Assembly: GCA_016719895.1 (NCBI GenBank) | Contig: JADJYG010000006.1 | Location: 186,001 to 250,000, forward strand | Length of the DNA: 64,000 nucleotides | Source: Saprospirales bacterium | GTDB lineage: Bacteria; Bacteroidota; Bacteroidia; Chitinophagales; Saprospiraceae | Direction: 5' to 3' | In this document: one piece after another, positions 59,913 to 64,000 of the stretch | Layout: each line of letters opens with the position of its first letter | Position numbering within the stretch: the first letter of the stretch is position 1 | Made by a program: the position numbers and the translations under genes | Notes under the pieces: generated by a model | Database searches by the model: none | What the model was told of the DNA's origin: nothing | Seen by the model: only the letters and a program-made list of their open reading frames with translations

Positions 59913-59950
59913 ATGTGGTCAATGTGGTCAATGTGATTAATGAGGTCAAT
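59913..59950. repeat. 9-base tandem repeat ATGTGGTCA with serial in-frame ATGs
   Basis: Four degenerate copies of ATGTGGTCA-like units lie immediately before the cyclophilin gene. Because the unit is nine bases, every copy offers an ATG in the cyclophilin frame; a TGA in the third unit limits the usable starts to 59940 and 59949. Confidence 0.7.
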
Positions 59951-60599
59951 GAATAAAAATCTTTGGCGTATTTTGTTGGTAGCGGGATGTTTGTCTCTGG
60001 GCGTTTGCCAGAAGCGGGAAACTACCGTGCGCCTGCACACCGGCCTTGGCGATATCCGCCTGCGCCTGTACGATTCCACACCCCGGCACCGCGATAATTT
60101 CCTCCGGCTCGTACGCAAGGGTTTTTATGACAGCCTGTTGTTTCACCGGGTGATCCGCGATTTTATGGTCCAGGGCGGCGACCCGGATTCGAAAAATGCC
60201 CCTTCCGGCGCCCTGCTCGGCGGCGGCGGCCCGGGATACGAAATTCCGGCTGAGATCGGCGCGCCACACCTGCGCGGCGCCCTGGCTGCCGCGCGGCAGC
60301 CCGATCCGGCCAATTCGCATCGGGCATCCAACGGCTCGCAATTTTTTATCGTGCATGGCCGGCCTCAAACCGACGCGTCGCTCGAGGTGTGGGAACAACG
60401 GCTGGGCAGGAAAATCAGCCCCGAATGGCGGGCGCTTTACCAGGAAAGGGGCGGCGCGCCGCAGCTCGATGGCCTTTACACGGTGTTTGGAACCGTCATC
60501 AGCGGCCTGGAGGTACTCGATCAAATCGCGGCCGTACCCCGCGACGCCAACGACCGCCCCCTGGAGGATATCCGCATGACCCTTCAGGTGGAGGAGTAG
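59949..60599 (+). CDS. cyclophilin-type peptidylprolyl isomerase
   Basis: 216 residues from ATG 59949 (MNKNLWRILLVAGCLSLGVC); 59940 would add three. The start is a signal peptide with a possible lipobox (LGVC). The cyclophilin core is clear: LLFHRVIRDFMVQGGDPDSKN (Arg and Phe of the active site), GNGYEIPAE-like GPGYEIPAEIGAPHLRGALAAA, SNGSQFFIVHGR and TVFGTVISGLEVLDQIAAV. An insertion of about 40 residues between FFIVHG and VFG is seen in Bacteroidota versions. It catalyses proline isomerisation of periplasmic or outer-membrane proteins. Family assignment is sure. Confidence 0.94.
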   Translation: MNKNLWRILLVAGCLSLGVCQKRETTVRLHTGLGDIRLRLYDSTPRHRDNFLRLVRKGFYDSLLFHRVIRDFMVQGGDPDSKNAPSGALLGGGGPGYEIPAEIGAPHLRGALAAARQPDPANSHRASNGSQFFIVHGRPQTDASLEVWEQRLGRKISPEWRALYQERGGAPQLDGLYTVFGTVISGLEVLDQIAAVPRDANDRPLEDIRMTLQVEE

Positions 60600-60623
60600 C
60601 GGTGCGTTGTTTCGCAGCAAGCC

Positions 60624-61646
60624 CTATTTCAATTCGCCCGGCACTATCGAGACCTGCTTCAGATTCCCGTTGCGCAGCACCCACAAGCTGACTTGCCGGC
60701 CAATGGTCTGTTCATCGAGGGCTTTGTGCAAGGCATCGATGGAGTCGAGCGGTTTTCCTTCGAATTGCACGATGACATCGCCGGCGAGCAGGCCTGCCTG
60801 AGCGGCTGGCCCGCCGTTCTCCAGGCTCTGGATCTGAATACCGCCCTTGGTGTCGAGCTGGAGGGCGTCGAGCCACTGGGGCGGCAGGGGCACCGTTTGG
60901 GCGCCGATGCCGAGCAATCCGCGCCGCACGCGGCCTTCCATAATCAGCTTGCCCACCACATAACGGGCCAGATCGGATGCGACGGCGAAGCACAGCCCCT
61001 GTGCCGGCATAATCACTGCCGTATTCACGCCGATGACATTGCCCTGGGAATCGACCAGGGGGCCGCCGCTGTTGCCTGGGTTGAGGGCAGCGTCGGTTTG
61101 AATCACATCGTCGATAAGGCGCCCGCTTTGGCTGCGCAGGGTCCGCCCCAAGGCGCTGACTACCCCGGCAGTGACGGAATACTGAAAGCCAAAAGGATTG
61201 CCGATCGCGATGGCGATTTGCCCCACCTGCAGGCGTTTGCTTTCGCCAAACGAGGCGGTGGCGAGGTTTTGTCCGTCTATTTTGACCACTGCCAGGTCGG
61301 TAGCCGGATCATCGCCCACGATCTGCCCCTGAAACGAGCGGCCATCCTGAAGCATGCCCTCGATATGGTGGGCGCCATGCACCACGTGGCTGTTGGTCAC
61401 CACAAAACCGTCGCTGCTGATAATAAATCCGCTGCCGGTACCGCCGTCTGGCGGCGCGGCCGGCCGGCCGGCCGATTTTTTTTTCTGAACTTTAAGGTGC
61501 ACCACAGCATTGTTGACACGCTGGGCAACCCCCACTACCGTGCGGGAATACGCGTCGAGTAACTCCATATCTCCGGCTGCCGGAATCTGGCGCTGGAGGC
61601 CGCCCGGCTGCAAATCTCCTTCTTCTGTATATATTTGCTGTATCAT
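60624..61646 (-). CDS. HtrA/DegP-like serine protease with one PDZ domain
   Basis: 340 residues from ATG 61646 (MIQQIYTEEGDLQPGG). Triad: His87 in VVTNSHVVHG, Asp117 in PATDLAVVKI and Ser193 in LNPGNSGGPLVD. A single PDZ domain spans about 250-340 (GGIQIQSLENGGPAAQAGLLAGDVIVQFEG). No signal peptide or transmembrane helix is visible, unlike DegP/DegS, so a cytosolic location is predicted unless a longer start is used; the in-frame extension to 61682 does not create a good signal. It is convergent with the cyclophilin gene (24 bases). Confidence 0.9.
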   Translation of the reverse strand: MIQQIYTEEGDLQPGGLQRQIPAAGDMELLDAYSRTVVGVAQRVNNAVVHLKVQKKKSAGRPAAPPDGGTGSGFIISSDGFVVTNSHVVHGAHHIEGMLQDGRSFQGQIVGDDPATDLAVVKIDGQNLATASFGESKRLQVGQIAIAIGNPFGFQYSVTAGVVSALGRTLRSQSGRLIDDVIQTDAALNPGNSGGPLVDSQGNVIGVNTAVIMPAQGLCFAVASDLARYVVGKLIMEGRVRRGLLGIGAQTVPLPPQWLDALQLDTKGGIQIQSLENGGPAAQAGLLAGDVIVQFEGKPLDSIDALHKALDEQTIGRQVSLWVLRNGNLKQVSIVPGELK

Positions 61647-62270
61647 AAAAGCTGTTTTAAAGACACAGGCGACCGGCCACAATTGTGCCAGCTTGCTTCG
61701 CCCGCCATTTTGGCATTACCCTCCGGCCGGCTAGCGTAATTTAGCGCCGAAATGACACGACGCGCGGAGAGGACAGGTTTTTTTTCCGAAGAGTAAAGGG
61801 ACAGGAGCAACAGGGTTTTTCCGGATTAGACAGGAGGTTATTCTTCGAGTTCGTGAAGAATTTAGCCTCACACAGTATGGCAGTTGGTAGCGGCGGCATA
61901 ACTCAAATCATAATCTTTTAAATCCTGAAAAATCCTGGTAATCCTGTCCTTTACTCTACGGAAAAAATCCTGTTGATCCTGAAAAATCCTGGTAATCCTG
62001 TCCCTCACTCTACGGAAAAAAAATCCTGGTAATCCTGTCCCTTACTCTATGGAAAAAAATCCTGTTGATCCTGAAAAATCCTGATAATCCTGTCCCTTAC
62101 TCTATGGAAAAAAATCCTGTTGATCCTGAAAAATCTTGGTAATTCTGTCCTTTACTCTACGGAAAAAAAATCCTGTTGATCCTGAAAAATCTTCGACTAT
62201 TATCCTTTCCCTCCCTCCACCCGGAAAAATCCTGATAATCCCGTCCCATTCAAACAAATCCTCGTCAATT
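61647..62270. repeat. AATCCTG-type repeat array upstream of aroE
   Basis: Between the HtrA and aroE starts there is no gene. From about 61790 to 61840 single forward words (GACAGG...AACAGGGTTTTTCCGG) occur; from 61918 to 62245 a unit of about 55 bases recurs about six times with CTTACTCTAYGGAAAAAAATCCTG and TTGATCCTGAAAAATCCTG. It is the same family as the block at 7080-7854, 54 kb away. Unit lengths vary by one or two bases, so it is not coding. The array ends about 25 bases before the aroE ATG. Confidence 0.88.
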
Positions 62271-63044
62271 ATGCAACATCTCGCCAATCCTGCCCAATAC
62301 GGCCTCATCGGTTATCCGCTCGGACACAGCTTTTCCCAGCGGTATTTCACCGAAAAATTCTCCCGCGATGGCATAACCGGCGCCCGTTACGATTTGTTTC
62401 CGCTGCCGGATATTGCCGGCCTGCCGGCATTGGTGGGAGCCCATCCGGACTTATGCGGCCTGAACGTAACCATTCCGCACAAAGTAACCGCGATTCGCTA
62501 CCTGCACGAACTGGACGAAACCGCCCAGGCGGTGGGCGCTGTAAATACCATCCGCATCCGCAACGGCCGGCTCACGGGATTCAATACCGATGCCACAGGC
62601 TTCGAACAATCGTTGAGCCCGTGGCTGGTGGGCCGGGAGCCTGGGCTGGTGGCAGGTCGTATTCGGGCGCTGATACTGGGCACCGGCGGCGCGTCGAGAG
62701 CCATTGCATTTGCATTGCGGCGCCTAGGCATCGATTTCACGTTCGTATCCCGCCATCCCGGGGCCCAAAACCACCTTTCGTATGAAAAACTCCACACGCT
62801 GACTGCACTGGACTACACCCTGATCGTCAATACCACCCCCCTTGGCATGTATCCGGAGCAACATACCTGCCCCGACCTCCCTTTTTCTCTCCTTGATCAC
62901 CGACATTTCGTGTACGATTTAGTTTACAATCCTGCCGAAACGCTACTTTTGCAGCGGTCAAAAGCCCGGGGCGCTGCAGTAAAAAACGGATTGGAGATGT
63001 TGCACCTTCAAGCCGAAGCAGCCTGGGCCATTTGGCAGGACTGA
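62271..63044 (+). CDS. aroE: shikimate dehydrogenase
   Basis: 257 residues from ATG 62271 (MQHLANPAQYGLIGYPLGHSFS); the longer frame from 62136 is repeat-derived and rejected. Catalytic Lys71 and Asp107 lie in VTIPHKVTAI and FNTDATGF; NADP-binding glycines in LILGTGGASRAIAFAL (135-150). GYPLGHSFSQ is the conserved substrate-binding start. It reduces 3-dehydroshikimate in aromatic amino-acid synthesis. A 41-base gap precedes the proline dehydrogenase gene in the same direction. Confidence 0.95.
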   Translation: MQHLANPAQYGLIGYPLGHSFSQRYFTEKFSRDGITGARYDLFPLPDIAGLPALVGAHPDLCGLNVTIPHKVTAIRYLHELDETAQAVGAVNTIRIRNGRLTGFNTDATGFEQSLSPWLVGREPGLVAGRIRALILGTGGASRAIAFALRRLGIDFTFVSRHPGAQNHLSYEKLHTLTALDYTLIVNTTPLGMYPEQHTCPDLPFSLLDHRHFVYDLVYNPAETLLLQRSKARGAAVKNGLEMLHLQAEAAWAIWQD

Positions 63045-63085
63045 CGAACCAAGTTATTCTCCCTAACCATTTTAAGCCGGATTTG

Positions 63086-64000
63086 ATGAGCGCAGCACCA
63101 AACACACCGGAAAACCGCCCTCAACTGGTGGATTTTTCCAACACTGAAATCGCTTTTGCATACCTGAATGACCAGGAATTGAAGAAGTCGGCCTGGCTTT
63201 TTCGAATGATGAGCAAGCCCTGGCTGGTAAAATATGGCTCTGCCCTGGCGCTTTGGGCGGTAAAAAACAAATTGCCCCTTGCCCAAAAGGTTGTCCGCCA
63301 AACCGTATTCGAACAATTCGTCGGCGGCGCCACCTTGCTCGACAGTTTGCCTAAAATCGAACGGCTGGGCGCCCACAACGTACTGACGGTCCTGGATTAT
63401 GGGGCCGAAGGCAAAGAAACCGAACTCGATTTCAACCACACCATGAATGAAAACCTCCGGGCCATCGATTTCGCATCGCGTTCGAAACACATCCCGGTGG
63501 TCAGCACCAAACTCACCGGCCTGGCGCGTTTCGGCCTGCTGGAGCGCATCCAAAGCGCCACCACCCTTACCCGGGAAGAGCTGAACGAATACCGGAATGT
63601 CCTCAAGCGCATCGACGCCATTTGCTACCAGGCCGCTCAAAAGGGCATTTCGATCTATATCGATGCGGAAGAGAGCTGGATTCAGGACTCCATCGATCAT
63701 CTCGTCTGGCTGATGATGAAACGGTACAATCGCAAACGCGTGGTGGTGTTCAACACGTTCCAGCTGTACCGCAAGGACCGGCTTCAGTTTCTGATGGAAA
63801 GCTACGACCGCTCGCAAGCGGCTGGTTTTCTGCTGGGCGCCAAACTGGTACGCGGCGCCTATATGGGAAAAGAACGCCGTCGGGCGCAGGCAATGGGCTA
63901 CAATGACCCGATCAATCCGGATAAAAACACAACCGACGACCACTACAATACCGCCGTGCGGTTTTGCCTCGATCATGTGAACCATATCGCGCTGTGCAAC
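63086..64000 (+). CDS. proline dehydrogenase, N-terminal part (runs off window)
   Basis: 305 codons from ATG 63086 (MSAAPNTPENRPQLVDF) remain open at the right edge. The beta/alpha barrel of the PRODH family is recognisable: VVSTKLTGLARFGLLE, ISIYIDAEESWIQDSIDHL, VVVFNTFQLYRKDRL, and the diagnostic AKLVRGAYMGKERRRA near the visible end, whose Arg and Tyr contact substrate. It uses FAD to oxidise proline to pyrroline-5-carboxylate and passes electrons to quinone. Bacteroidota versions are stand-alone enzymes of about 390 residues, so about 85 residues are probably missing. Assignment is strong. Confidence 0.92.
   Translation, partial: MSAAPNTPENRPQLVDFSNTEIAFAYLNDQELKKSAWLFRMMSKPWLVKYGSALALWAVKNKLPLAQKVVRQTVFEQFVGGATLLDSLPKIERLGAHNVLTVLDYGAEGKETELDFNHTMNENLRAIDFASRSKHIPVVSTKLTGLARFGLLERIQSATTLTREELNEYRNVLKRIDAICYQAAQKGISIYIDAEESWIQDSIDHLVWLMMKRYNRKRVVVFNTFQLYRKDRLQFLMESYDRSQAAGFLLGAKLVRGAYMGKERRRAQAMGYNDPINPDKNTTDDHYNTAVRFCLDHVNHIALCN

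Noticed and set aside
61918..62245. Possible CRISPR array
   Set aside because: Repeat units of about 55 bases are contiguous and degenerate, with no unique spacers and no cas genes nearby; the same holds for 7400-7850.
62136..62270. N-terminal extension of AroE
   Set aside because: It translates the repeat array; family members start just before GLIGYPLGHS.
1..64000. tRNA, rRNA, insertion sequences, prophage or classic defence operons
   Set aside because: I looked through the gaps and gene products and saw no cloverleaf, ribosomal RNA segment, transposase, integrase or phage structural gene; short or divergent RNAs could still be missed by eye.

Overview
The window looks like a chromosome segment of a Bacteroidota bacterium, probably from the Saprospiria/Chitinophagia side. 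The reasons are: a PorX-type type IX secretion regulator (47452-49011); a TPR/beta-propeller/OmpA protein with PorE architecture (50687-52651); a complete Na+-translocating NADH:quinone reductase operon (21351-27308); a FadL/OmpP1-like porin; a GSCFA protein; and several promoters of the Bacteroidota TTTG-N19/20-TAnnTTTG type. The taxonomic placement is inferred from gene content only. No rRNA, tRNA, CRISPR array, prophage or intact insertion sequence was recognised.

Layout. 1-2469: end of an MFS transporter and a secreted DUF4091/GH123-like protein. 2594-10876: a minus-strand efflux operon (TetR, TolC, HlyD-type lipoprotein, two YbhF-like ATPases, two ABC-2 permeases). An 800-base block of CAGGATT-type repeats interrupts it, and two near-identical operator-like palindromes flank its promoter. 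11081-15269: a three-gene plus-strand cassette of an acetoacetate-decarboxylase-like protein, a 7-TM Pyr4/PaxB-like terpene cyclase candidate and a phytoene-desaturase-like FAD enzyme. A 171-bp palindromic element sits inside this cassette. 15337-18222: a 7TM-DISM receptor adenylate cyclase, a CBS protein and a four-cysteine small membrane protein that may be a divergent NqrM. 18232-18945: a long nested palindrome. 18954-27308: NhaD antiporter, ApbE and nqrFEDCBA, a sodium-bioenergetics block. 27547-31315: class V aminotransferase, FadL-like porin and a small secreted protein. 31326-42292: a long minus-strand run with two GT39-like membrane glycosyltransferases, TrhO, a GNAT protein, a 2OG-Fe oxygenase, a cytosolic trypsin-like protease and proteins of unknown function. 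42365-49602: GSCFA, an SDR with an altered catalytic site, an ECF sigma factor, a diheme cytochrome, an HD hydrolase, PorX and 3-hydroxyanthranilate dioxygenase. 49616-64000: RsgA, PorE-like protein, a small barrel protein, GatA, a repeat/peptidoglycan-binding protein, a third glycosyltransferase-like protein, a CotH-like secreted protein, cyclophilin, HtrA-like protease, a second CAGGATT-family repeat array, AroE and the start of proline dehydrogenase.

Three genes (nqrF, the TPR glycosyltransferase at 31326-33307 and the glycosyltransferase at 56922-58431) are broken by one- or two-base indels in or beside homopolymers. This pattern is more typical of residual sequencing error than of three independent pseudogenes. 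The most novel-looking content is the terpene-cyclase-like cassette, followed by the NqrM candidate and the three unrelated families of intergenic repeats.
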